Origin: an uncultured Elusimicrobiales bacterium
Lineage (GTDB): Bacteria > Elusimicrobiota > Elusimicrobia > Elusimicrobiales > Elusimicrobiaceae
Length of the DNA stretch: 64,000 nt
Direction of reading: 5' to 3'
Assembly: GCA_910576915.1 (NCBI GenBank)
Contig: CAJTJT010000002.1
Span: 1 to 64,000 of the forward strand
Shown here: piece after piece, positions 7,262 through 16,313 of the stretch
Layout of the letters: each line of letters starts with the position of its first letter
Position numbering within the stretch: position 1 is the first letter of the stretch
Translations under genes and position numbers: made by a program
Notes under the pieces: model-generated
Told to the model about the DNA's origin: nothing
Seen by the model: the letters and a program-made list of their open reading frames with translations, nothing else
Database searches by the model: none

Positions 7262-9460
7262 TTAATCTCTTAAATCGCCCGGTCCGCGCCAGGGGTACCA
7301 GTAAGCGTCTTCCGCCAGTTTGGCTTTTTTGGCGGGATCCCTGCCGCAGATGATGTTAATGCGGAAGGAGAAAGACAGGTTATGGTTGCGGTCGCGCACG
7401 GTCAAATCGATATTGGCGTCGTGGAACGTGTATCCCACGCGCAGCAGTTTGTTAAAACCCACCAGGCTGCCGCGGAAAAACACCGCGTCAATCCCCAAAT
7501 CGGCCAGCCATTTGCCGCCGGCGGGGCGCAGGCCCCAGGTGGTGGTGGCGGTATAGCGGTCCGCATTGGTTTCGTAGAGCGAGCCGGGGTCGGTATAATC
7601 GGCAAAGTTATTTAATCCCAGGCCGATGAGCTGCTCTTTTACGATGAAATTGGATTGCGCGATAAAGTTAATGTTTTTCTTTTCCAGGTCGTACTGGTCC
7701 TGGATGAAGAAGTTTATTTTCCCGTCCGGCGAATTGTAACCCCATTCCAGCAAAAGCGGTTCCACGCGGGATTTAAGGTGCTGCCACCCCAGTTCCCGGC
7801 CGAAGCCGTTGGTTAAGTCGTGGGTGTAATCGGCCAGGTTAAAGCCGGAGCCGAAACGGACGTACGTGTTAAAGGTGGGGCGGTAGTAGTTGTTGATGTA
7901 TAAACGGTTGACTTCGATGCCTTTGTCCGGGGACGTATGGTCCGAGGCCAGCGTTCCCGTAGACAGACGTTTGGTGAACTGGTAACCGAAATCCATCGTG
8001 CCCAAGAAGGTGCGGGTTTGCAGATTTAAGTCCGTGCCGATGCGGGAAACCCAGGCGTCTTTATCGTTGTAGTTGGCGTCGGCGAATGTGACGGTTTGGT
8101 CGTAATACGCGCTGGGTGCGAAGGTGAGCCCGCGCATCAGCCGGAACGATTTTTCCGCCGTCCAGCGCGCATGCGCCCGGCGCTGGTAGGGGCCTTCTTC
8201 GTTGGGCAGGCCGTTTTTGTATTGCAGGTTGGAGGTGTTGTTAAAATCCACTTCCAGCCGGTTGGCCGTTTTTAACAGCGGGTCGTTAAACGGCAGCAGC
8301 ATGAATTTAATTTCCGGCAGGGTGCGCGTTTCGGCCATAAAGGTTTGTTTGTCCCAGGCGAAGATATCTTTTTCCTGGTAACTTACGCGCAGGGTGGAAC
8401 GGCGCGTTTGGCGGGAAAGCGAAAAGTTCGTTTCCTGGTCCGGCATGAAAATATACGGGTTGCTGCGGAAGAATGTATCGTTAAAGTACGGGTCCGACAC
8501 TTTACGGAACTGTGTTTGGAATTGGTAGAGCGCGCCGTCCGGGTTGTTGAAGTGGTCGGACGAGTCGTACATTTCCCACCAGTAGCCGCCCTGAAAACCC
8601 CAGCGGTTGGAGCTGTTTAAGTCGATTTCCGTATGGTCGGCTTGGTCGTTAATATATAAAAATTCGCCCGAACCGCGCAGGGTGGGGGACTCAACGGCCG
8701 TCAGGCCGCCGCCGATACCCAGGCCGGATTTGGTGTAATAATCCAGTATTAACGTGGGGCGCAGGTTCAGCACGGGGCGGAACACGGTGGACGTTAACAC
8801 GCCGAGGCCGACTTTGTCGCTCTGCGTAAATTCCACATACGTGGTCCAAGGTTTTTGGGAATCCAGCGAACGCCAAAATACGGGCAGATACATGACCGGG
8901 AATCCGTCCAATTTAAAAACGGCGTTGGTGCCGAACACGCGTTTTTGCGGCGAAACGCTTAATTTGCCTACGGAAACGGTATAGTGCGGGTCCGGCTTGT
9001 TACAGCAGGTTACTTCGGCCCCGCGCAGTACTTGTTTCCCGTCTTTGGAAGAAATCTGTTTGGCGCCCACCACGCGCAGCGGCGGGTATTCAGTGGTTAG
9101 GTTGTCGGCGGTAAAATCTTGCGTGGTGTAATTGACGGACACGTTTTCCCCGCGCAGAATGCCGCCCTGTCCGTCTTCCACCGTAATGGGGCCCACGGAA
9201 GTAATGGTGGTGTTGGGTTCGTCAAACGTAATATTTTCGCCCGTAACGGTCCGTTTTTTGCCGTCCGCCGTTTTTTGGATGAGCGTTACGTTGCCCGTTA
9301 AATTGATTTTTTTGGAATTAGGTTCCAGGTTGGCCTGGTCGGACGTGAAATAGACAAACCCGTCCCCGTCCGGCGGCGGGAGCGTATTATCCGCCGCGAA
9401 GGCAGGGCAGGAAACAAGCAAAAGGGCGCAAAGGAGCTTAAGCGAAGGGGTTACTTGCAT
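7262..9460 (-). CDS. lptD: LPS-assembly outer membrane protein LptD
   Basis: This 732-residue exported protein has a signal peptide ending near AFAAD (residue 23). A LptA/OstA-like periplasmic domain covers about residues 30-190 (YFTSDQANLEPNSKKINLTG, VTGENITFDEPN, VTCCNKPDPHYTVS), and the rest is a beta-barrel rich in aromatic residues. It would insert LPS into the outer leaflet, consistent with the Lpx genes at 23252-27250. The C-terminal tail after the last strand (CGRDPAKKAKLAEDAYWYPW...) extends beyond a typical barrel end. The start overlaps the ROK kinase stop by 10 bp. No lptE is seen nearby. Confidence 0.87.
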   Translation of the reverse strand: MQVTPSLKLLCALLLVSCPAFAADNTLPPPDGDGFVYFTSDQANLEPNSKKINLTGNVTLIQKTADGKKRTVTGENITFDEPNTTITSVGPITVEDGQGGILRGENVSVNYTTQDFTADNLTTEYPPLRVVGAKQISSKDGKQVLRGAEVTCCNKPDPHYTVSVGKLSVSPQKRVFGTNAVFKLDGFPVMYLPVFWRSLDSQKPWTTYVEFTQSDKVGLGVLTSTVFRPVLNLRPTLILDYYTKSGLGIGGGLTAVESPTLRGSGEFLYINDQADHTEIDLNSSNRWGFQGGYWWEMYDSSDHFNNPDGALYQFQTQFRKVSDPYFNDTFFRSNPYIFMPDQETNFSLSRQTRRSTLRVSYQEKDIFAWDKQTFMAETRTLPEIKFMLLPFNDPLLKTANRLEVDFNNTSNLQYKNGLPNEEGPYQRRAHARWTAEKSFRLMRGLTFAPSAYYDQTVTFADANYNDKDAWVSRIGTDLNLQTRTFLGTMDFGYQFTKRLSTGTLASDHTSPDKGIEVNRLYINNYYRPTFNTYVRFGSGFNLADYTHDLTNGFGRELGWQHLKSRVEPLLLEWGYNSPDGKINFFIQDQYDLEKKNINFIAQSNFIVKEQLIGLGLNNFADYTDPGSLYETNADRYTATTTWGLRPAGGKWLADLGIDAVFFRGSLVGFNKLLRVGYTFHDANIDLTVRDRNHNLSFSFRINIICGRDPAKKAKLAEDAYWYPWRGPGDLRD

Positions 9461-10428
9461 AATACGTGTTCCTGCTGTGCGCGGTAAATGGCGTACATGG
9501 CCGCGCCCACTCCTCCGATATTGGGGTTTTGGGATACTAAAATTTTCAGCCGTTTAAACGGCGTTTTGATTTGCTGGTTTTCCAGCACGCGTTTTAAAGC
9601 GGGCATAAAGAACTTGGCCGCGCCGGATACGCCGCCCGTTAAAACGACGGTGTCCATATCCAATATAAGCGTAAAATTGGCGATGCCGATTCCCAGGTAA
9701 TAACCTGTGTCTTCCCACACTTTTAAGGCGGCCGGGCAGCCTTTTTCGGCGGCGCGGGAAACCGTTTCGATTTTAAAATTTTTCTGCTCATTGACGAGCT
9801 TAGCGAGCTCGCTCTGCGGGTGGGCCGCTACGGCTTCCATCACGCGGCGTTTAATGCCGATGGTGCCCACAAACGCTTCCAAACATCCGCGCGCGCCGCA
9901 GCCGCACAAAGGGCCGGACGCCAAATCGGCGATTTTGGTGTGCCCGATTTCGCCCGCGGTGCCGTTGGAGCCCTGGTAGAGTTCTTTATTGATAATCATG
10001 CCGCCGCCCACGCCGGTGCCCAGCGTAACCACGAGCACGTTGGTGCCCTGGCGTTTTAAATCGGCTTCATACACGCCCCAGGCGGCGAGGGTAGCGTCGT
10101 TGGCGACGCAGGGGGTAATACCCGTATGCTTTTTAAGCATATCGGCCAGCGGCCAGTCGGCCACGTCTTTAAATTTTAAATTGGGGTTATAGCGCAGGAT
10201 GCCGCGCTGGTTGTCCACATCGCCCGGCGCGCCGACGGCCACGGCTACGCGCTGGCCCGGGAATTCTTTTTGGATGGAGTTGATAAAATCGCCGATTTGG
10301 GCGATAAATCCGTTCGCTCCTTTGGAATAATCGGTTTCCATTTTTTCTTTGCGGAAGATTTCCCCGTGTTCGTTCATGACGAATAATTTTACAAAGGTTC
10401 CTCCAATGTCTACTCCAACCCCAATCAT
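9451..10428 (-). CDS. ROK-family sugar kinase (glucokinase-like)
   Basis: This 325-residue cytosolic kinase has the phosphate-binding loop DIGGTFVK at residues 7-14, the catalytic Asp region VANDATLAAWG, the GEIGH motif and the ROK cysteine cluster CGCGARGCLEAF that binds zinc. Length and motifs fit glucokinases of the ROK family, which feed glucose into glycolysis, but some relatives act on N-acetylhexosamines, so the substrate is inferred. Its start overlaps xerC by four bases (ATGA), suggesting translational coupling. Confidence 0.88.
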   Translation of the reverse strand: MIGVGVDIGGTFVKLFVMNEHGEIFRKEKMETDYSKGANGFIAQIGDFINSIQKEFPGQRVAVAVGAPGDVDNQRGILRYNPNLKFKDVADWPLADMLKKHTGITPCVANDATLAAWGVYEADLKRQGTNVLVVTLGTGVGGGMIINKELYQGSNGTAGEIGHTKIADLASGPLCGCGARGCLEAFVGTIGIKRRVMEAVAAHPQSELAKLVNEQKNFKIETVSRAAEKGCPAALKVWEDTGYYLGIGIANFTLILDMDTVVLTGGVSGAAKFFMPALKRVLENQQIKTPFKRLKILVSQNPNIGGVGAAMYAIYRAQQEHVLCK

Positions 10429-11315
10429 AAATCTTGCTCCTTGCTTTTTGGATGCGCGTGGCGGTATACGTTTTTTAATTTTTCCAGCGATACGTGCGTA
10501 TACACCTGCGTTGCGGCCAGGCTTTGGTGGCCCAGCATTTCCTGCAAACTTCTTAAATCACAGCCGTTGTTCAAAAGGTGCGTGGCAAACGAGTGGCGCA
10601 GGCTGTGGGGCGTCACTTTGCGCGCCAAATGCGCGGAAATGGCCGTATTTTTAAAAATATACGCCAGTCCGTCCCCCGTCAGCGGTTTGCCGTGCGCGTT
10701 TAAAAACAGCGCGTCCTGCGGCTGCGGGGAAGGCCGGCAGGCCAAATAATCTTTTAAGGCCGCGAGGGCCGCGTCCGTAACGGGTACCAGGCGTTCCTTG
10801 CTGCCTTTACCGAGCACTTTTACGACGCCGTTAAAAAAATCGACGTCTTTTACTTTAAGCCCGGTTACTTCGCTGCGGCGCAGGCCGCTTGAGTACATCA
10901 GTTCAAAAAGCGCTTTGTCGCGCGGTGCGAAATTTTTGCTGTGCGCGGCCGATTCCAGCAGACGGTCCGTTTCCGGCACGGTCAAAAATTTGGGCAGAAT
11001 TTTCTCGCGTTTGGGCGCGGGCAGCAGTTTGAACGGGTTGCTGGCCAGTTTGCCCTGCTCCAACAAATACGCCGCAAAACTGCGAAGCGCGGCGATTTTA
11101 CGTAAAACCGTATTGCGTGAAACGTGTTTTTCCGTTTGCGCTCCGGCCAAAAAAGAACGGATGTTGGCCGGGGTAAAAAAGCGCAAATCTTCCTGCCGGC
11201 GGGTTTTTGCAAAATGCAAAAATTCGGTTAAATTCTCCCGGTACGCTTTAATGGTATAGGGCGAAAAATTTTTGTTTTGCAAATGTAATAAAAATGCTTC
11301 CACCCAGTCTTTCAC
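10425..11315 (-). CDS. xerC: tyrosine recombinase XerC/XerD-like
   Basis: This 296-residue site-specific recombinase has an N-terminal SAM-like DNA-binding domain (about residues 1-90) and a catalytic domain with the Arg of SSGLRRSEVTG, the Lys in LGKGSKERLVP, HSLRHSFATHLL, GHQSLAATQ and the nucleophilic Tyr in VYTHV. The start is GTG preceded by GGAGG. It lies directly downstream of topA with no mobile genes around it, so a role in resolving chromosome dimers is more likely than phage integration. XerC and XerD cannot be told apart here. Confidence 0.9.
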   Translation of the reverse strand: MKDWVEAFLLHLQNKNFSPYTIKAYRENLTEFLHFAKTRRQEDLRFFTPANIRSFLAGAQTEKHVSRNTVLRKIAALRSFAAYLLEQGKLASNPFKLLPAPKREKILPKFLTVPETDRLLESAAHSKNFAPRDKALFELMYSSGLRRSEVTGLKVKDVDFFNGVVKVLGKGSKERLVPVTDAALAALKDYLACRPSPQPQDALFLNAHGKPLTGDGLAYIFKNTAISAHLARKVTPHSLRHSFATHLLNNGCDLRSLQEMLGHQSLAATQVYTHVSLEKLKNVYRHAHPKSKEQDL

Positions 11316-11332
11316 GCAAAACCTCCGGCGGT

Positions 11333-13618
11333 TTATTTTTCCGCCGCGTTTTTGGCGGCGTGCGCCTCTTTAAATTTAGCGATTTCTTCCGGCGTTACCG
11401 TTACAATCGTTTTACATTTGGGGTAGCCGGAACAGCCCAAAAATTCGCCGCGTTTGGACGTACGGAGCACCATGGGCTTGCCGCATTTTTCGCACAAACG
11501 GTCGGTAACGATGGGGCCCGTAGAGGCCACTTTGTTGCCTTCCGCGTCGAGCGAAAAGGTGTTTTTGCATTTGGGGTAAGCCGAGCAGGCCAAAAATTTG
11601 CCGCGCCGCCCCATGCGGATAACCATGGGCGAGCCGCATTTGTCGCACACTTCGCCGGTTTGCTCGGGCTGTACTTTTTCGCCGGAGCTGGTTAAATTGA
11701 CTTTGCCTTTGCACGTCGAATCGCTGCAGACGAGGTATTCGCCGAAGCGGCTTCTTTTCTTAAGCATCATTTTGCCGCAGACGGGGCATTTTTCGTCCGT
11801 TTCTTTGGCGGCGGGACGCTGCATGCCTTTGTCGGCTTCGTCCAGTTCGCGTTTAAAATTGCCGTAGAAGCCGGAGAGCAGTTCCACCCACTTTTGGCCG
11901 CCTTCGGCCACCTGGTCGAGCTGTTCTTCCACGCCGGCGGTGTAGGACAAGTCCATAATTTCTTTAAAGAAATCTTTTAAGCTGTCCGTCACCGTAATAC
12001 CCAGGTCCGTCGCCACCAGTTTGCTGGTTTTGGGCTGGCGGGCGATGTATTTGCGGTCCAAAATCGTTTTAATCGTAGGCGCATACGTGGACGGGCGGCC
12101 GATACCGTGTTTTTCGAGCGTTTTAATCAGGCTTGCTTCGTTGTAGCACGGGGGAGGCGTGGTTTTATGCGCTTTGGTGTTGAGGTCCAAGAGCGTCAGC
12201 GTGTCGCCTTCCGTCAGGACCGGCAGCAGCGCGCTTCCGTCCTCTTTGTTATTGTCCTCGTCGTCGTCCTGGTCTTTATAAATGGATAAGTAGCCCGGGA
12301 ATTTTACCGTGCGGCCACTGGCGCGCAGCTGGCATTCTTTGTCGTTCCCGGCGGCGATGTCAATCGCCACGGTGTTAAATACCGCATCGGCCATTTGGCT
12401 GGCCACAAAGCGCAGCCAGATGAGTTCGTACAGTTTGTACTGGTCGGCCGTTAGGTACGGTTTCATGTTTTGCGGCGTGCGGCGTACGTCGGTGGGGTGG
12501 ATAGCTTCGTGGGCTTCCTGCGCACCCATTACTTTGCTTTTGTAAACGGGTTGTTTGGCGGGAACAAACTGCGGGCCGTATTTTTCGCCGATGAATTTTT
12601 TGGTCTGTTCCTGCAGCAGTTTGGAGACGTTAAACGAGTCCGTACGCATATAGGTAATCAAACCGACGGTCTGCCCGGCGATTTCGATACCTTCGTAAAG
12701 GTGTTGGGCCGTCATCATGGTTTTTTGGGAAGCGAAACCCAGCTTGTTGTAAGCGTCCTGCTGCATGGAGCTCGTGATAAACGGCGGTTTGGGTTTCTGT
12801 TTGACCTCTTTCTTTTCCACCTTAATGACGGTGTTAGGCCCTTTGCGCAGAACGTCCGAAAGCGGGGTCAGTTTTTCCGGCTTGTCAAAAACGGTGGTTT
12901 TTACTTTGTAATCTTCCGCAAACAAATGGTGCGTGGTGGTTTGTTCCACATTTTTGCCTTGCCATTTGGTTACGCGCGCCCAAAATTTGGGAGCGGTTTG
13001 CGGTTTTTCAAATTGTGCGCCGATGGTCCAGTATTCCTGTTCTTTAAACTCGGCGATTTCTTTGGCCCGTTCGGCGAGTAGCCGCACGGCCACGGACTGC
13101 ACGCGCCCCGCGGAGAGGCCGGAGGTAATTTTGCGCCACAGGAGGGGGGATAATTTGTACCCCACGATGCGGTCCAAAATGCGTCGGGCCTGCTGGGCGT
13201 TGACGAGGTTGTCGTCAATTTTACGCGCATGGGCAAAAGATTCTTTAATGGCGGTAGGCGTGATTTCGTGGAAGAAAATGCGCTGGTACCGTTCTTTGGG
13301 AAGTTTTAACAGTTCCACCAAATGCCACGCGATGGCTTCGCCCTCGCGGTCAGGGTCGGTAGCGAGGTAAATTTCGCTGGCGTTTTTAGCGGCCGCGGTC
13401 AGTTCCGCGATTAAGCGTTTGGCGCGGTCCACGGGTACGTAGGTGGGTTTAAAATCGTGTTCGATATCGACACCGATATCTTTGGAGGGCAAATCGCGCA
13501 CGTGGCCGAAGGAGCTGCGTACAATGAAGTCGTTGCCTAAAATTTTGCTGATTGTTTTCTGCTTGGTGGGAGACTCCACAATCACCAATTTTTTGCCTTT
13601 TACGTTGGGTGTTGCCAT
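11333..13618 (-). CDS. topA: DNA topoisomerase I
   Basis: This 761-residue type IA topoisomerase relaxes negative supercoils. The Toprim domain (VIVESPTKQKTISKIL, then TDPDREGEAIAWHL) occupies the N-terminus, followed by SAGRVQSVAVRL and the active-site Tyr in ITYMRTDSF (near residue 322). The C-terminus has three C4 zinc-ribbon repeats (CPVCG...CSDSTC, CDKCG...CSAYPKC, CEKCG...CSGYPKC). A Lys- and Ala-rich tail follows. The Shine-Dalgarno is AAGGAAG. It sits between dprA and xerC. Confidence 0.97.
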   Translation of the reverse strand: MATPNVKGKKLVIVESPTKQKTISKILGNDFIVRSSFGHVRDLPSKDIGVDIEHDFKPTYVPVDRAKRLIAELTAAAKNASEIYLATDPDREGEAIAWHLVELLKLPKERYQRIFFHEITPTAIKESFAHARKIDDNLVNAQQARRILDRIVGYKLSPLLWRKITSGLSAGRVQSVAVRLLAERAKEIAEFKEQEYWTIGAQFEKPQTAPKFWARVTKWQGKNVEQTTTHHLFAEDYKVKTTVFDKPEKLTPLSDVLRKGPNTVIKVEKKEVKQKPKPPFITSSMQQDAYNKLGFASQKTMMTAQHLYEGIEIAGQTVGLITYMRTDSFNVSKLLQEQTKKFIGEKYGPQFVPAKQPVYKSKVMGAQEAHEAIHPTDVRRTPQNMKPYLTADQYKLYELIWLRFVASQMADAVFNTVAIDIAAGNDKECQLRASGRTVKFPGYLSIYKDQDDDEDNNKEDGSALLPVLTEGDTLTLLDLNTKAHKTTPPPCYNEASLIKTLEKHGIGRPSTYAPTIKTILDRKYIARQPKTSKLVATDLGITVTDSLKDFFKEIMDLSYTAGVEEQLDQVAEGGQKWVELLSGFYGNFKRELDEADKGMQRPAAKETDEKCPVCGKMMLKKRSRFGEYLVCSDSTCKGKVNLTSSGEKVQPEQTGEVCDKCGSPMVIRMGRRGKFLACSAYPKCKNTFSLDAEGNKVASTGPIVTDRLCEKCGKPMVLRTSKRGEFLGCSGYPKCKTIVTVTPEEIAKFKEAHAAKNAAEK

Positions 13619-13637
13619 AATTCACTTCCTTATAAAG

Positions 13638-14774
13638 TTAAAATTTGCTCTTGCTGTACAGGCCGTTTTCACAAGCCAGAAAGCCTTTTACTTCCAGTTC
13701 AAATAAAAGCCCCGCCGCTTCGGGCACGTCCGCGCCGATGGTTTCGGCCACTTGGTCCAAACTGGCGGCTCCTTCGCCCACGGCCTGCATTACTTCGCGT
13801 TGGCGGGGCGTTAAATCGTCTTGCGGCTTATCGGGCGTTAAGGAGGGCGTTTCAAAGAAGCGCGGGTCCAGCCCGAAACGAAGATGCTGTGGTATATAGT
13901 CTAGTATATCTGCGGCGGACGTTACAACCCCCGCCCCCTCGCGGATGAGGTGGTTGGTGCCGGCGGACTGAGGGCTGTCTATCGGGCCCGGAACGGCCAA
14001 AACGTCTTTTCCCATTTCCAAAGCAAGCTTGGCGGTAATCAGCGCACCGGACTTAATTTCGCCTTCCACCACCACTACGGGCTGAGATAACGCGGCGATA
14101 ATGCGGTTTCTGCGCGGAAAGTGGAAGGCGTTTGGCGGTTTATTAAAAGGAAGCTCGGAGACTATCGCTCCGCCGTGTTCCAAAATAGCGCGCGCGAGGG
14201 AACGGTTTTCGGGCGGATAACAGCGGCCTACTCCCGTGCCGATGACGGCCACCGTCGGTTTTTTAAGGCGTACCGCGGCGGCGTGGCATTCGCTGTCCAC
14301 TCCGCGCGCAAGCCCGCTGACGACCGTTACGCCCGCCTGTGTCAAATCGGAGGCCAGTTTGTTGGCGGCTCTGCGGCCGTACGGCGTGATTTTGCGCGTA
14401 CCTACCATCGCCACGCACGGTTTTTCTTCCGCGGGCAGTTTGCCGAGTACATATAAGGCCAGCGGCGCCTCTTTAATGTTGCGTAAAGACTGCGGGTATT
14501 CTTCGTCTTCCGGCACGTAAATATGCCCGCCCAGCGCGGCCGTTTTATCCCATTCTTCCTGCGGGTCTACGGCGAATGCATCCCGCAGTAAGTGGGCGGC
14601 GGTGGACGGATTTAAATTGGCTTCGCGTGCCAGCGTTTCGGCGTCCTGGCGCAGGATTTCTTCGGCCGAACCGAAAATTTCGATGAGCCGTTCAAGCCAG
14701 TCGGCGCGGAAAAATAAAAACGCGTTTAAGCGGATGCGGGCCAGCCGTTCGGCGGCGGAGATATTCGGGTTCAT
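13638..14774 (-). CDS. dprA: DNA processing protein DprA
   Basis: This 378-residue protein protects incoming single-stranded DNA and loads RecA during natural transformation. The N-terminal SAM-like region is followed by the Rossmann-fold core with MVGTRKITPYG, VSGLARGVDS, VIGTGVGRCYPPEN and FPRRNRIIAALS motifs, and a C-terminal winged-helix segment (TPRQREVMQAVGEGAASLDQ) begins near residue 318. It overlaps comM by one base. Together with comM and the type IV pilins it suggests competence for transformation. Confidence 0.93.
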   Translation of the reverse strand: MNPNISAAERLARIRLNAFLFFRADWLERLIEIFGSAEEILRQDAETLAREANLNPSTAAHLLRDAFAVDPQEEWDKTAALGGHIYVPEDEEYPQSLRNIKEAPLALYVLGKLPAEEKPCVAMVGTRKITPYGRRAANKLASDLTQAGVTVVSGLARGVDSECHAAAVRLKKPTVAVIGTGVGRCYPPENRSLARAILEHGGAIVSELPFNKPPNAFHFPRRNRIIAALSQPVVVVEGEIKSGALITAKLALEMGKDVLAVPGPIDSPQSAGTNHLIREGAGVVTSAADILDYIPQHLRFGLDPRFFETPSLTPDKPQDDLTPRQREVMQAVGEGAASLDQVAETIGADVPEAAGLLFELEVKGFLACENGLYSKSKF

Positions 14775-16312
14775 CAGATGTCCGCCACTCCTTTGCGGTC
14801 CAGCGGGCGGTATTGCATCACTTCCACCAGGTGTTTGGTTTCGATGTCCGCTTTTTGTTCAAGGTCGGCGATGGTTCGCGCCGTTTTTAAAATTTTGTCG
14901 AGGCTGCGCGCGCTTAAACCGAATTTGCGCATGGCGGCTTCCAAAATATCGTCCGCCCCGGCGGGAAGTTTGCAGAATTCTTTAATTTGTTTCGGCGTCA
15001 TAAACGCGTTGGCCGTGGTGGGTGTTCCCTCAAAGCGTTTGCGCTGAATTTCACGCGCTTTTAATACGCGCGCGCGAATTTGGGCGGAGGATTCTCCTTC
15101 ACTAGCTTTTGTCCAGTCCGTATATTTGACGGGGTTTAAATTGACGGTTAAGTCGATACGGTCGAGGAGCGGCCCCGAAATGCGCGACTTGTAGCGGTTG
15201 ACCTGCATCGGCGAGCAGGTACAGGGCTTTAAGGGATTGCCCAAATTGCCGCACGGACACGGGTTCATCGCCGCCACTAGCGTAAAGCGGGCGGGATAAG
15301 AAACCGTTTCTTTGGCGCGGGAAATGGTTACGCGGCCGTTTTCCAAGGGTTCGCGCAAGACTTCTAAAGAGGAACGGGAAAATTCGGCAAATTCGTCCAA
15401 AAAGAGGACTCCGTTGTGCGCAAGCGACACTTCGCCCGGGCGGGGGGAGGAGCCTCCGCCGATGAGCGCCACGTCCGAAATGGTGTGGTGCGGGTCCCGG
15501 AACGGGCGGCGGGTTAAAAGTTTGCTCTTTCCCATTAAATTGCAAATGGAATAAATTTTGGTGATTTCGAGCGATTCTTCCTGCGTCAGCGGCGGCAAAA
15601 TGCCCGGGAAGCGTTTGGCCAGCATGCTTTTACCCGTGCCGGGCAGGCCAATCATGAGTACGTTATGCCCGCCCGCGGCCGCAATCTCGAGCGCGCGTTT
15701 GGCCAGCGCCTGGCCTTTTACTTCCGAAAAATCAAGCTCCGGCAAAACCTCTTCTTCTTTTTGCGGAATGTAGGCGATTTTAACGGCGGACTCTTCGGTT
15801 TTTCCTTCCAGGTAGTCGGCCAGCTCTTTAAGCGTATGGGGCGTGATAAACTGGGCGCCGGACACCTGCCCTTCCAACACGTTTTGCGGCGGAATAACGG
15901 CTGTTTTACGCTGGTCTTTGCAGGAAATCAGCATCGGCAGTACCCCCGCGCAAGGACGCAGCGAGCCGTCGAGCGCGAGTTCGCCCAAAACGAGCAAATC
16001 TTTTAACTTGGCCGCGGCTTCGGGCGACAGCTGTTCGCTGGCGGCCAAAATGCCCAGCGCAATCGGCAAATCGAATTGCGTGCCGCTTTTGCGCAGTTCG
16101 GCGGGGCTTAAATTGACGGTAATGCGTTTGGTGGGAAAATCAAAACCGCTGTTGCGGACGGCGGCCACGACGCGTTCCTTGCTTTCGCGCACTTCCGCGT
16201 CTGGCAGACCGACAACGGCCAACGTGGGCATACCGGGCGCGATGTCCACTTCCACGGACACGGCAAAGCCTTCAATGCCTTTTATGGCTCCGGTGCATAC
16301 GTTGGCCAGCAT
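14774..16312 (-). CDS. comM: ComM/YifB Mg-chelatase-like AAA+ ATPase
   Basis: This 512-residue protein is a hexameric branch-migration helicase in natural transformation in characterised species. An N-terminal Lon-protease-like domain (GLPDAEVRESKERVVAA) precedes the AAA+ core with Walker A GLPGTGKSMLAKR, Walker B LFLDEFAEF and a zinc-like cysteine set (NPCPCG ... CTCS). The C-terminal Mg_chelatase_C region contains GLSARSLDKILKTARTIADL. No clear Shine-Dalgarno precedes the ATG, which lies 1 bp after the previous stop, so translational coupling is likely. Confidence 0.92.
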   Translation of the reverse strand: MLANVCTGAIKGIEGFAVSVEVDIAPGMPTLAVVGLPDAEVRESKERVVAAVRNSGFDFPTKRITVNLSPAELRKSGTQFDLPIALGILAASEQLSPEAAAKLKDLLVLGELALDGSLRPCAGVLPMLISCKDQRKTAVIPPQNVLEGQVSGAQFITPHTLKELADYLEGKTEESAVKIAYIPQKEEEVLPELDFSEVKGQALAKRALEIAAAGGHNVLMIGLPGTGKSMLAKRFPGILPPLTQEESLEITKIYSICNLMGKSKLLTRRPFRDPHHTISDVALIGGGSSPRPGEVSLAHNGVLFLDEFAEFSRSSLEVLREPLENGRVTISRAKETVSYPARFTLVAAMNPCPCGNLGNPLKPCTCSPMQVNRYKSRISGPLLDRIDLTVNLNPVKYTDWTKASEGESSAQIRARVLKAREIQRKRFEGTPTTANAFMTPKQIKEFCKLPAGADDILEAAMRKFGLSARSLDKILKTARTIADLEQKADIETKHLVEVMQYRPLDRKGVADI

Positions 16313-16313
16313 A

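Noticed and set aside
10425..11315. Xer-like recombinase as a sign of a prophage or integron
   Set aside because: It lies inside a housekeeping gene run with overlapping genes, no phage genes, and no attachment-site repeats nearby.
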